From: Cryobacterium arcticum
Lineage (GTDB): Bacteria > Actinomycetota > Actinomycetes > Actinomycetales > Microbacteriaceae
DNA: 64,000 bases
Reading direction: 5' to 3'
NCBI RefSeq assembly: GCF_003185895.1
Contig: NZ_QHLY01000010.1
Span: forward strand, 53,885-117,884
Part shown: positions 34,779 through 42,741 of the stretch, piece by piece
Position numbering within the stretch: position 1 is the first letter of the stretch
Layout: the number at the start of each line of letters is the position of its first letter
Position numbers and translations under genes: made by a program
Notes under the pieces: generated by a model
The model's database searches: none
Seen by the model: the letters and a program-made list of their open reading frames with translations, nothing else
What the model was told of the DNA's origin: nothing

Positions 34779-36191
34779 ATGAAACAGATGCACCTGGGCG
34801 TGTTCGAAGTTGCCGGACCACAGGTTGGCGGCACCCTCAGCTGGCCGCACCCCCGTAGCGAGTCGCTGCGCTTCCACGAGCTCGACCACTGGATCCACAT
34901 CGCCCAGTTGCTGGATGCGGCCGGTTTCGATTTCCTGTTCTTCGCCGACGGCTACGGCTTCCCGGCCATCGACGGTGACCTGCCCGACCTCGCCGTGCGC
35001 GGCGGCATCAATTTCCCCGCCCTCGATCCGGCGCTGATCATCCCCACCCTGGCCCACCTCACCGAACGGCTCGGCTTCGTGGTCACCTCCTCCACCGGCC
35101 TCGACCACCCGGTGCAGACCGCCCGCCGGTTCGCCACCCTCGATCACCTCACCGGGGGCCGGGTCGGCTGGAACATCGTCACCGGCGCCTCGCAGAACAC
35201 CGTCGCCCAGCTCTTCGGCCACACCGAGATGACCCAGCACGACGCCCGCTACGACCAGGCCGACGAATACGTCGACCTGGCCCTCACCCTGTGGGAGGGC
35301 TGCTGGGAAGACGACGCCGTCGTGGGCGACAAGACCGCCGGCGTCTTCGCCGACCCGGACAAGCTCCACCGCATCGAATATGCCGGCGAGCATTTCCGGT
35401 CGTCGGGCTACTTCACCGTCGACCCGTCGCCGCAGCGCACCCCGGTGCTCTTCCAGGCCGGCACCTCGGCCCGCGGCCGGGCCTACGCCGCCCGCAACGC
35501 CGAATGCGTGTTCGTGCAGGGCACCACGGTCGACCAGACCCGGGCGAACGTCGCCGACATCCGCGCCCGCGCCGCCGAGAACGGCCGCGACCCGCAGAGC
35601 ATCCGGGTGATGGTGGGCGTCACGATCACCGTCGCCGCCACCCACGACGAGGCGCTGGCGCTGCGCCAGGAGTTCGATGACCTGCAGACCGACGAGGTCG
35701 TGGCCGTGCTCTACGCCGGCAACACCGGTATCGACCTGCTCGCGCTCCACCCCGACCTGCCGCTCAGCCAGATGAACAACGGCACAGGCCCGGCCGGCCA
35801 GATGGGCCAGAGCAACATCGACCGGTTCCTGGGCACGGACGGGCGCCCGGCCCCGACGGTGCGGGAGATCCTCGACCAGCTCCGCGGCCGCGGCACCCGC
35901 GGGTTCGAGGTGGTTGGCAGCCCCACCGAGGTCGCCGACCAGCTCGAGGCGCTGATGGACGACACCGACCTCGACGGCTTCCTGCTCGAGCCCGTGTTCG
36001 ACCCGGCCGACCTCGAAGACTTCGCCGCCCTGGTCGTGCCGGAACTGCGCCGCCGCGGCCGGATGCCCGCAGTCGCCGCCACCGGCACCCTGCGGGAGCA
36101 GCTCACCGCATCCGGTGATCCGCACCTGGCCGCCGACCACCGGGGCGCCCGCTTCCGGGTGTCCCCGCCCGCCGCGGTCCTCGCCCCGTAA
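34779..36191 (+). CDS. LLM-class flavin-dependent monooxygenase (NtaA/SnaA/DszA type)
   Basis: This 470-residue FMNH2-dependent monooxygenase has the bacterial-luciferase-like barrel: FDFLFFADGYGFPAIDGD, TSSTGLDHPVQTARRFATLD, GGRVGWNIVTGASQNTVAQL and VLFQAGTSARGRAYAA are hallmarks of the NtaA/SnaA/DszA/DmoA group. These enzymes oxidise chelators, sulfur heterocycles or alkyl sulfides with reduced flavin supplied by a separate reductase. A flavin reductase (36270-36830) lies next door, convergent. The substrate cannot be read from the sequence. The ATG follows AGGGA at a slightly long spacing. Confidence 0.9.
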   Translation: MKQMHLGVFEVAGPQVGGTLSWPHPRSESLRFHELDHWIHIAQLLDAAGFDFLFFADGYGFPAIDGDLPDLAVRGGINFPALDPALIIPTLAHLTERLGFVVTSSTGLDHPVQTARRFATLDHLTGGRVGWNIVTGASQNTVAQLFGHTEMTQHDARYDQADEYVDLALTLWEGCWEDDAVVGDKTAGVFADPDKLHRIEYAGEHFRSSGYFTVDPSPQRTPVLFQAGTSARGRAYAARNAECVFVQGTTVDQTRANVADIRARAAENGRDPQSIRVMVGVTITVAATHDEALALRQEFDDLQTDEVVAVLYAGNTGIDLLALHPDLPLSQMNNGTGPAGQMGQSNIDRFLGTDGRPAPTVREILDQLRGRGTRGFEVVGSPTEVADQLEALMDDTDLDGFLLEPVFDPADLEDFAALVVPELRRRGRMPAVAATGTLREQLTASGDPHLAADHRGARFRVSPPAAVLAP

Positions 36192-36212
36192 CGACCCGTC
36201 CGCACCACTAAC

Positions 36213-36253
36213 GACCGCGGGCCCGCCACCTCATCGGTGACGGGCCCGCGGTC
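36213..36253. terminator. Bidirectional terminator between LLM and flavin reductase genes
   Basis: GACCGCGGGCCCG and CGGGCCCGCGGTC are perfect 13-bp arms (36213-36225 / 36241-36253) between convergent stops at 36191 and 36270. Confidence 0.8.
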
Positions 36254-36269
36254 ACGCAGGTGCGCTGGG

Positions 36270-36830
36270 TTACGCGGCCTGGGCGGTGCCCACGGCGGCG
36301 ACGAGGCCGACGACGACCTCGTTCAGCTGCTCGACGACCTCGGCGTCATCCTTCGGGTGCACGTCGGCGAAGCGCACGACGGAACCGGGGATGGCCAGCT
36401 TGATGTCTTCGAGCACGGAGGCTCCCGCGATGCCGAGGGCCTTACGGGCCTCGTCCTGCGCCCAGACGCCGCCGAACTGGCCGAACGCGCTGCCGATGAC
36501 GGCGACGGGCTTGCCCATGATCTGGCTCTCGCCGTAGGGGCGCGACGCCCAGTCGATGGCGTTCTTGAGCACAGCAGGGATGGTGCCGTTGTGCTCGGGG
36601 GTGATCACCAGGACTGCGTCGGCACCGCTGAGCGCACTGCGGAAGGCGACGACGGACTGCGGCACGGCTGCCTCGGTGTCGATGTCCTCGTTGTAGAACG
36701 GCAGGTGGGCGATGCCGTCGAACACCGTGAGGGAGACACCCTCCGGGGCGTTGTGCACGGCAGTCTCGGCGATCTGCTTGTTGGTCGATCCGGCCCGAAG
36801 GCTGCCGACGAGGACGAGGATTTCAGTCAT
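36270..36830 (-). CDS. NADPH-dependent FMN reductase
   Basis: This 186-residue flavodoxin-like reductase has the phosphate loop ILVLVGSLRAGSTNKQIAE, YNEDID, the flavin loop VITPEHNGTIPAVLKNAIDW and VIGSAFGQFGGVWAQDEARKAL, the SsuE/YLR011w-type pattern. It reduces free FMN or quinones with NAD(P)H. It may supply FMNH2 to the convergent LLM monooxygenase. It diverges from a TetR gene, and inverted repeats lie in the gap. Confidence 0.93.
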   Translation of the reverse strand: MTEILVLVGSLRAGSTNKQIAETAVHNAPEGVSLTVFDGIAHLPFYNEDIDTEAAVPQSVVAFRSALSGADAVLVITPEHNGTIPAVLKNAIDWASRPYGESQIMGKPVAVIGSAFGQFGGVWAQDEARKALGIAGASVLEDIKLAIPGSVVRFADVHPKDDAEVVEQLNEVVVGLVAAVGTAQAA

Positions 36831-36880
36831 TTGGGTTCTCTTTCTGGTTCTCGGGTGCAGGGCGGATGCCGCTCCGGCGC

Positions 36881-36942
36881 CTAAGTGGAATCAACCTTCC
36901 ACACTGAGCCCAACCGAGAACCGGAGAAACTATTCCACTAAG
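36881..36942. promoter_or_regulatory. TetR-type operators between flavin reductase and tetR
   Basis: GTGGAA-TCAACC-TTCCAC (36885-36902) is an exact inverted repeat. CTAAGTGGAAT (36881-36891) is mirrored, with one mismatch, by ATTCCACTAAG (36932-36942). The shared TTCCAC arms suggest two sites for the adjacent TetR. Confidence 0.6.
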
Positions 36943-36957
36943 TCGTAGAATTGTTTT

Positions 36958-37560
36958 ATGACCGGGTCAGCACCGACGCTTGCACCATCGACGATTCCCC
37001 CTGCCCTGCGCGCCGATGCCGCCCGCAACCGGGAGTCGATCGTGTGCGCCGCCGCCAAGGCCTACGCCAGCCGGGGCACCGATGTTTCGCTCGAAGACGT
37101 CGCCCATCTCGCCGGGGTGGGCGTCGGCACCGTCTACCGGCGGTTCCCGACCAAGCAGGCCCTGCTGGACACCCTGTTCGAGGGCAAGATGAGCGAGTTC
37201 GCCGAGCACGCCGAGCAGATGGCGGCCCTGGCTTGCTCCGATCCGTGGCGGGCGTTCAGCGAGCACGTTCTCTTCCTCGTCGGCGAGCAGGCCAAGGATC
37301 TGGCCTTCAGCGACCTGCTCCGGGATCCGGAGGCGACGTCTCCGGCATTCCAGGAACATCATCGCCGTTCCATCGCTGCCTCGCAGGCGTTGGTGCGGGC
37401 CGCGCAACAGGCCGGCCTGCTGCGCGACGGATTCAGCCATTCCGACCTGCTCCTGATCACCGACGCCAACCACGGCGTCGTCCAGCACGCCGGGCAGGAT
37501 GCCGCCGCGGCCTCTGAACGCTTCGGCCGCTACATGCTCCAGGCATTCAGCAGCCGCTGA
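36958..37560 (+). CDS. TetR-family regulator divergent from the flavin reductase
   Basis: This 200-residue TetR protein has the HTH RNRESIVCAAAKAYASRGTD, then VSLEDVAHLAGVGVGTVYRRFPTKQALLDTLF, an AcrR-like pattern with the typical GVGTVYRRFPTK core. The C-terminal half is helical and matches the SbtR-like C-terminal domain in general form. It probably represses itself and the FMN reductase through the TTCCAC repeats in the 127-bp gap. Flavin, quinone or electrophile stress signals are plausible effectors (inference). Confidence 0.88.
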   Translation: MTGSAPTLAPSTIPPALRADAARNRESIVCAAAKAYASRGTDVSLEDVAHLAGVGVGTVYRRFPTKQALLDTLFEGKMSEFAEHAEQMAALACSDPWRAFSEHVLFLVGEQAKDLAFSDLLRDPEATSPAFQEHHRRSIAASQALVRAAQQAGLLRDGFSHSDLLLITDANHGVVQHAGQDAAAASERFGRYMLQAFSSR

Positions 37561-37589
37561 CCCGCAGCGCTGACTCGCAGCACTGCCGC

Positions 37590-38231
37590 CTACCCCCAGG
37601 CGTCGGCCATCTCCTGCGGCAACGTCCGCAGCACGGCCCAGCGCTCCGGCACGACCAGGCTCGGCAAGACGAACGACCACATCTCGATCACGCGCTGCCT
37701 GAGATCGGCGCGTCCGGTCAGCACGTCCGAGACGACCTGCACACCAGTGAACGCGGGGCTGATGAACCGGGCTGCGGCCTCGACATCCGTGTCGGCCCGC
37801 ACATCACCGTCGGCGATGGCGCGGCGCAGCAGCAGGTCGCAGGCGGCGATCCACTCCTCGTAGGGCGTCACCACCGGTGCGGTCAGGCTGCTGGATTCCA
37901 GGGTGAGGCGGATGCCGGCGCGCGAGACCGGGTCTTCGCGCAACTGCACCGCGAGCTCGAAGCACAGCCGCAGCAGCACCTCCAGCCCGGGCTGGTCGCT
38001 GTGCAGCAGCTCGTCTCCGAGGGCAATGGCGCGCTGGTGCTGGGCGTCGACGATCGCCAGGGCCAGCGCCTCCTTGGACGCGAAGTGGAAGTACAGCGCC
38101 CCCTTGGTCAGGTCCGCGGCCGCGCAGATGTCGGCCATGGAGGTGCCGCCGTAGCCGTGCGCCGTGAAGACGGCGGCGGCGGCGCGAATGATCACCGCGC
38201 GGGTTTCAACGGCACGAGCCTGCTGGGTCAT
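37590..38231 (-). CDS. TetR regulator of the gamma-butyrolactone-receptor (ScbR/ArpA) type
   Basis: This 213-residue protein opens QARAVETRAVIIRAAAAVF, followed by HGYGGTSMADICAAADLTKGALYFHFASKEALALAIV. The TKGALYFHF(A)SKE core is characteristic of ArpA/ScbR gamma-butyrolactone receptors, and the C-terminal part keeps the RAGIRLTLES and ISPAFTGVQVVSDVLTGR segments of that group. Receptors of this type release DNA on binding a lactone signal. An exact CATACC-GTTT-GGTATG site lies upstream. No afsA-type synthase is in the window. ATG 38231 follows GAGGAG. Confidence 0.85.
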   Translation of the reverse strand: MTQQARAVETRAVIIRAAAAVFTAHGYGGTSMADICAAADLTKGALYFHFASKEALALAIVDAQHQRAIALGDELLHSDQPGLEVLLRLCFELAVQLREDPVSRAGIRLTLESSSLTAPVVTPYEEWIAACDLLLRRAIADGDVRADTDVEAAARFISPAFTGVQVVSDVLTGRADLRQRVIEMWSFVLPSLVVPERWAVLRTLPQEMADAWG

Positions 38232-38305
38232 GGAACTCCTCGAGCCGGAGCGGGCGCCCCGAGGCGCGTCACCTGGACCGATTCCGGCCTCGTCTTCAAT
38301 CGAAT

Positions 38306-38321
38306 CATACCGTTTGGTATG
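38306..38321. promoter_or_regulatory. ARE-like operator of the ScbR-type regulator
   Basis: CATACC-GTTT-GGTATG is an exact 16-bp inverted repeat 75 bases upstream of the regulator start. Its form resembles autoregulatory elements bound by gamma-butyrolactone receptors. Confidence 0.65.
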
Positions 38322-38397
38322 CTTTGAGGAGGCCGGGCGAACAATCCGGGGGGAACCTGTTTTCCCGGCCGACAACGCTTGCATCACCGCACTCCGT

Positions 38398-38433
38398 TGA
38401 GCCGGCCCTCACGCCGTGCACCCGGCCGGCTCA
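38398..38433 (-). terminator. Terminator overlapping the universal stress protein stop
   Basis: TGAGCCGGCC and GGCCGGCTCA are perfect ten-base arms. The second includes the stop codon at 38431-38433 of the minus-strand gene. Confidence 0.6.
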
Positions 38434-38991
38434 GGCCCGGGGCGGCACCACGAGCACGGGGCAGTCGGCGTGCCGCACGCACTGTTCGCTTACCGAGCCG
38501 AGCAGCATGCCGGCCAGGCCGCCGCGGCCCCTGGAACCGACCACGAGCATCCTCGACCCGTGCGAAACCTCGATCAGGGCCTTCGCCGGACCGCCCATCA
38601 CCACCCGGAATTCCACCGTGAGTTGCGGATGCCGGGCCAGGGCCTCCCGGGTGTCGCGGGTGAGCTTCTGCGTCACCGCGTCGGCATAGTCGGAGTACGA
38701 ACAGACGTACCCGAATTCCCAGTTGGCCGGGCGAGGAGCCGTGTCGATGGTCCAGGCGCGCACGATGGTCACCGGCACGCCGAGCCCGTCGGCCAGATCG
38801 AGGGTCACCTCCAACGCCCGCTCAGCATAGGCCGAGCCGTCATGCCCGACCACGATGCCCGTGCGCGGTCCGGGCTGCTGTGCCGGTTGATCGGCGGCCT
38901 CGGCGCGCACCGCTGCGGCGTCGCTCGAGGGTCCGCGCGGCGGCTCCGCCACACTGTCGGCGCCCTGGCCGCTAGCCGTGTCAGCATCCAT
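38431..38991 (-). CDS. Universal stress protein
   Basis: This 186-residue protein has a disordered lead of about 45 residues and one UspA domain: GIVVGHDGSAYAERALEVTL, then the ATP-binding signature MLVVGSRGRGGLAGMLLGSV (G-2X-G-9X-GS) and CPVLVVPP at the end. ATP-binding Usps support survival in hypoxia or stasis in actinobacteria. The ATG follows GGGAGG. It neighbours a Ser/Thr kinase-GAF gene on the same strand with a 101-base gap. Confidence 0.92.
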   Translation of the reverse strand: MDADTASGQGADSVAEPPRGPSSDAAAVRAEAADQPAQQPGPRTGIVVGHDGSAYAERALEVTLDLADGLGVPVTIVRAWTIDTAPRPANWEFGYVCSYSDYADAVTQKLTRDTREALARHPQLTVEFRVVMGGPAKALIEVSHGSRMLVVGSRGRGGLAGMLLGSVSEQCVRHADCPVLVVPPRA

Positions 38992-39092
38992 GATGACCTC
39001 CCACCGTGCAGCCGGCGCGTCCGACGTTGACGGTTCGATCCCATTCAACCGCCCGGGGCGCCCGGCCGGAAGAGGAATCGGGAACGGGGCTG

Positions 39093-40496
39093 CTAATCCT
39101 GCAGGGCGAGATGCTCCAGCAGGGCCTGCCGGCTGTCCAGGCGCAACTCGAGTTCGTTCATCACCATCGCGGCGAGGTCCTCGAGGCTGGCCGTCTCGCT
39201 CTCCGAGAATTGCCGCGGTTCCTGGTCGATCACGCACAGGGTGCCGAGGTTGTAACCATCCCGGGTCCTCAACGGCACCCCGGCGTAGAACTGCAGCCCC
39301 ATCTCCCCGGCGACGAGGGGGTTCGCCAGGGCGCGCGGGTCGATCCGGGCATCCGTGACCACCCAGGGTTCGTTGTCCAGGATGGCGGAGGCACACAGGC
39401 CCGCATCGCGGTCGATGTGATCCACCGACAGGCCGTGCTTTGACTTGAACCAGATCCGGTCGTGGTCGACCACACTCACCAGCGCGATCGGCACGTCGAA
39501 GATCCGGGCGGCCAGGGCGGTGATCCGGTCGAAGGTGCCGTCCGGCGGGGTGTCGAGCAGGTCATACCGCCGCACCGCGTTCATCCGGCCGTCCTCGTCA
39601 TCGGCGTCCGCCGCGCCGGCTCGCAGGTCGAACCGGTGTCGGCCGTCGGCATCGATGATGAGTTGGCGTAGCGCCCGCACCAAATCGGGCACGAGCGGGC
39701 GGTCTTCGGGCGCCCGCGCCGTCATCGCCGTGATCAGCTGGGCCCACTCCTCCGGAACACCGTCCGGGATCTCCGGATCATTCATCAGTCGGGCCAGCGC
39801 AGACGGCACGGCCGAACCGGGGAAGGCGAGGTGGCTGGTGAAACACTCGAGCAGCACGAGTCCGAGCGCGTAGACGTCGCTGGGCGGCCCCACCGGGTTT
39901 CCCTGAGCCTGCTCGGGGCTCATGTAGTGTGCACTGCCCGTGGCCGATCCGTCCGCGGTGTTCCGAGCTTCATCGGCCAGGAGCGCCACCCCGAAGTCGG
40001 TGAGCTTGGCCCGGGTGCGGGAGTCGTCGCCGTTGTAGTCCACCAGCAGCACGTTCGCCGGTTTGACGTCGCGGTGCACCACCCCGCGCTCGTGCATGTA
40101 CTCCAGGCCTTCGGCCAGGTCGTAAGTCAGCTGGGCGATCTGTCGCACCGGCAGTGGGCCGCTCACCAGCTTCCGGCGCAGGTCGTCGCCCTCGATCAGT
40201 TCCATCACCAGGTAGATGTGCGGCTCGGCCGGGTCGCTGCGGTCAACGGCGGCGTCGAGCAGGGTGACCAGGCTGTGGTGGTTGAGCGAGGCGAGGATGT
40301 TGACCTCGTCCTCCTGGCGGCGCACATCGGCCGGGTCGATAGCCGTGGCACGAAAGATCTTGATGGCCACGTTGCGGCCGAGAAACTCATCGGTGGCCTT
40401 GTAGACGGCGCCCATGCCGCCCTGCCCCACCAGTTCCAGCAGCCGATAACGACCTCGGAGGAGATCGTTCTTACCGCGGTTCTGCAGCAGGTCCAT
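39093..40496 (-). CDS. Soluble Ser/Thr protein kinase fused to a GAF domain
   Basis: This 467-residue protein has a Hanks-type kinase domain: Gly-loop GQGGMGAVY (24-32), Lys46 in NVAIKIF, HRDVKPANVLL (141-151), DFG (167-169) and TGSAHYMSPEQAQG. The lobe ends near 290, and residues about 310-460 form a GAF domain (AALAARIFDVPIALVSVVDH, WFKSKHGL, CASAILDNEPWVVTDA, FYAGVPLRT, GTLCVIDQEPRQFS). It lacks the transmembrane span and PASTA repeats of PknB, so it is cytoplasmic. The GAF part resembles those that sense ligands or redox state, so kinase output may be gated by it (inference). ATG 40496 has AAGGA eight bases upstream. Confidence 0.92.
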   Translation of the reverse strand: MDLLQNRGKNDLLRGRYRLLELVGQGGMGAVYKATDEFLGRNVAIKIFRATAIDPADVRRQEDEVNILASLNHHSLVTLLDAAVDRSDPAEPHIYLVMELIEGDDLRRKLVSGPLPVRQIAQLTYDLAEGLEYMHERGVVHRDVKPANVLLVDYNGDDSRTRAKLTDFGVALLADEARNTADGSATGSAHYMSPEQAQGNPVGPPSDVYALGLVLLECFTSHLAFPGSAVPSALARLMNDPEIPDGVPEEWAQLITAMTARAPEDRPLVPDLVRALRQLIIDADGRHRFDLRAGAADADDEDGRMNAVRRYDLLDTPPDGTFDRITALAARIFDVPIALVSVVDHDRIWFKSKHGLSVDHIDRDAGLCASAILDNEPWVVTDARIDPRALANPLVAGEMGLQFYAGVPLRTRDGYNLGTLCVIDQEPRQFSESETASLEDLAAMVMNELELRLDSRQALLEHLALQD

Positions 40497-40633
40497 GGCC
40501 AATCCTTCCCGACCTTCAAGTCTATCAATCCGACCTCGAAAACGCTGGGGAAATATGCCCGCCTGGTAGCAGCCGCGGCGCCGGCTGGCCGTCTTCCCAC
40601 CCGGCATGCACGCAGCTTCGCTAGGGTCGAACA

Positions 40634-41557
40634 ATGAGGTTCTTCGCGCGCCACCGTCTGACCGCGCTCGCGACGATTGCGGTTCTCGTGGTCAGCCTGG
40701 GCGGTGCCGCCCTGATCGGTGCGGCGGCCCGCGCCGAACCCGCGTCGGCGGCAGCACCGACCACACCGGTTGCCACCGACACCATCGACCTCGCCGCCTT
40801 CGCACCGGGCCGCATCCTCAGCGACTACAACTTCTTCAACTCCGCCGCCATGACCGAGGCCGAGATCCAGGATTTCCTGCAGTCGCGCAGCTGCATCCGC
40901 ACCGACTCGTCGCCCTGCCTGTGGGAGTACCGGGAAAGCACCGCCGACCAGCCCGATGCCGGCGCCGGCCACTGCGATGCCTACCGGGGCGCTGAGAACG
41001 AGCACGCCAGCACCATCATCAAGAAGGTCGCAACGGCCTGCGGCATCAGCCCGCGGGTGCTGCTGGTGCTGCTGCAGAAGGAGCAGTCCTTGCTCAGCCG
41101 GCCCACCGAGTCCGGCTATCTGCGCGCCACCGGCTACGGCTGCCCCGACACCGCTGATTGCGATGCGGATTACTTTGGCTTCTTCAACCAGGTCTACAAC
41201 GCGGCCTGGCAGTTCCGGCAGTACACCCAGGAGCCCGACCGCACCTACCAGATCGGTGACGTCGAGGTGGGGTACAACCCCGACGAGGCTTGCGGTGTGA
41301 GCACCGTCGACATCCAGAACCAGGCCACCGCCAACCTCTACAACTACACGCCGTATCAGCCCAACGAGGCCGCCCTTGCCGACCCCGACAGTGACGGCGA
41401 CGGATGCTCCACCCACGGCAATCTCAACTTCTGGCTGTTCTACACGGCCTGGTTCGGCTCGGGCGATACCGACCCCTTTCCCGAGGTCTTCGGCTCCTGC
41501 CTCAACCTGACCGGTGGCCAGCCGTGCCGGCCGGCCGAGCTGATCCCCTCGATCTGA
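40634..41557 (+). CDS. Secreted cell-wall-associated protein, lytic-transglycosylase-like
   Basis: This 307-residue protein has a signal peptide (RFFARHRLTALATIAVLVVS... to about 38). The mature part begins APGRILSDYNFFNSAAMTEA, a motif frequent in secreted Microbacteriaceae proteins often labelled hemagglutinin-like. GISPRVLLVLLQKEQSLLSR resembles the catalytic Glu helix of lysozyme-like transglycosylases, and eight or so Cys residues suggest disulfides. Peptidoglycan cleavage is inference. It is followed after 26 bases by acetolactate decarboxylase, which may be cotranscribed, but no functional link is evident. Confidence 0.75.
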   Translation: MRFFARHRLTALATIAVLVVSLGGAALIGAAARAEPASAAAPTTPVATDTIDLAAFAPGRILSDYNFFNSAAMTEAEIQDFLQSRSCIRTDSSPCLWEYRESTADQPDAGAGHCDAYRGAENEHASTIIKKVATACGISPRVLLVLLQKEQSLLSRPTESGYLRATGYGCPDTADCDADYFGFFNQVYNAAWQFRQYTQEPDRTYQIGDVEVGYNPDEACGVSTVDIQNQATANLYNYTPYQPNEAALADPDSDGDGCSTHGNLNFWLFYTAWFGSGDTDPFPEVFGSCLNLTGGQPCRPAELIPSI

Positions 41558-41583
41558 CCTCACCCCGAAGAGAAGGACCCATC

Positions 41584-42312
41584 GTGGACATGCCGGCCGA
41601 CCGTCACCTCGTCTACCAGACCAGCCTCATGAGCGCCCTGCTCGACGGTATCTACGACGGCGACACCACCGTGGCCACCCTGCTCGAGCACGGCGATTTC
41701 GGCTTGGGCACTTTCAACGCCCTCGACGGCGAGATGCTCATCCTCGACGGCGTCTGCTACCGCATGCGGGTGGACGGCACCGTCATCCCCGCGGATGCGA
41801 GCGACCTCAGCCCGTTCGCGGTGGTCACCCGGTTCGTGCCAACGGTCACGATCCCGGTCGACGCACCCACCAGTCGTGACGAGGCCGTTGCCCTCATCAA
41901 CGCCACCCTCGAGTCGGCGAACTACCTCTACGCGGTGCGGCTTACCGGCGAGTTCGAGTGGGTGCGGGTGCGCGCCGTCCAACGGCAGGAGAAGCCGTAT
42001 CAACCGATGTCCGAGGCCATCCGCGGTGAGAAGACCCTGGAGTTCGGCCGGTCCAGCGGCGTCGTCGCCGGTTTCCGCACCCCGCTCTACGGCCAGGGCA
42101 TCGGGGTTCCCGGCGGGCACGTGCACTACATCGACGCTGCCCATCAGCACGGCGGTCACGTGCTCGACTTCGCCCTCGTGTCTGGCACGATCGAGATCTG
42201 CATCGGCACCGACCTGCACCTCGAGCTGCCCCTCACCGCCGAGTTCGAGCAGGCCGACCTCAGCCCCGACGATCTCGCCGACCAGATCGAACAGACCGAG
42301 AACCACCGCTGA
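41584..42312 (+). CDS. alsD: Alpha-acetolactate decarboxylase
   Basis: This 242-residue cytoplasmic enzyme converts 2-acetolactate to acetoin, an overflow route from pyruvate that limits acidification. Family signatures are LMSALLDGIYDGDTTVATLL, DFGLGTFNALDGEMLILDG and the zinc-binding triad region VPGGHVHYIDAAHQHGGHVL. The GTG at 41584 has AGGA six bases before it; ATG 41590 is an alternative. No acetolactate synthase (alsS) is adjacent, so substrate must come from the branched-chain amino acid pathway or an unlinked synthase. Confidence 0.95.
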   Translation: MDMPADRHLVYQTSLMSALLDGIYDGDTTVATLLEHGDFGLGTFNALDGEMLILDGVCYRMRVDGTVIPADASDLSPFAVVTRFVPTVTIPVDAPTSRDEAVALINATLESANYLYAVRLTGEFEWVRVRAVQRQEKPYQPMSEAIRGEKTLEFGRSSGVVAGFRTPLYGQGIGVPGGHVHYIDAAHQHGGHVLDFALVSGTIEICIGTDLHLELPLTAEFEQADLSPDDLADQIEQTENHR

Positions 42313-42318
42313 CCTCGC

Positions 42319-42436
42319 GGGATCGACAAGCTCGATCAGCGGATGGTCGCGCCCGTCTCGCTGGTCGAGCTTGTGTAGAGCCGGTGAGCCGACCTCTGAA
42401 GCACGTCACGGGATCTCGACGAGCTCGATCAGCGGC
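42319..42436. repeat. Three copies of the CGACAAGCTCGA dispersed element
   Basis: GGGATCGACAAGCTCGATCAGCGG (split here as GGGATCGACAAG + CTCGATCAGCGG, 42319-42342), CTGGTCGAGCTTGTGTAGAGCC in inverse sense (42361-42382), and GGGATCTCGACGAG + CTCGATCAGCGG (42410-42435) are related. The last copy supplies the stop codon of the HTH gene at 42429. The same element forms a hairpin between nrdE and nrdF. Confidence 0.75.
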
Positions 42437-42716
42437 TGCGCCCGGCCCGGTGCCTCGGCCACAACGCCGCATCCAACCCGCGCTCGAGCTTGGCGATGGT
42501 CTCCATGTCCGGCCACGCCCGGCCCTCCAGGATGCCGATCAGCGTTGCGTGGTTCATCCCGCAGGCCTCGGCGGCGCTGCGGATGCTTTTGGCCCCGATG
42601 GCTGCGCGCAGGTTCGCCGCGAACAGCCGGGCGACCTCCCCGATCGCATCGCTCGCGGGTCCGTCCGGCCACGCGGCCACCAACTCGTTCGGTTTCTGGC
42701 GCATGGTCCGTGGCAT
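42429..42716 (-). CDS. Small HTH DNA-binding protein (XRE-like)
   Basis: This 95-residue protein contains one helix-turn-helix: EVARLFAANLRAAIGAKS, then IRSAAEACGMNHATLIGILEGR, which fits the Cro/C1 (XRE) pattern. The ATG at 42716 is preferred; its ribosome site is only a G-rich run. Its 3' end falls inside a dispersed repeat, which contributes the last residues and the stop. It stands 26 bases past the tmsB-like gene on the same strand, so it could be part of that operon. Targets are unknown. Confidence 0.65.
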   Translation of the reverse strand: MPRTMRQKPNELVAAWPDGPASDAIGEVARLFAANLRAAIGAKSIRSAAEACGMNHATLIGILEGRAWPDMETIAKLERGLDAALWPRHRAGRSR

Positions 42717-42741
42717 TCCCCCAGCGTACGTGCACGTCGGC

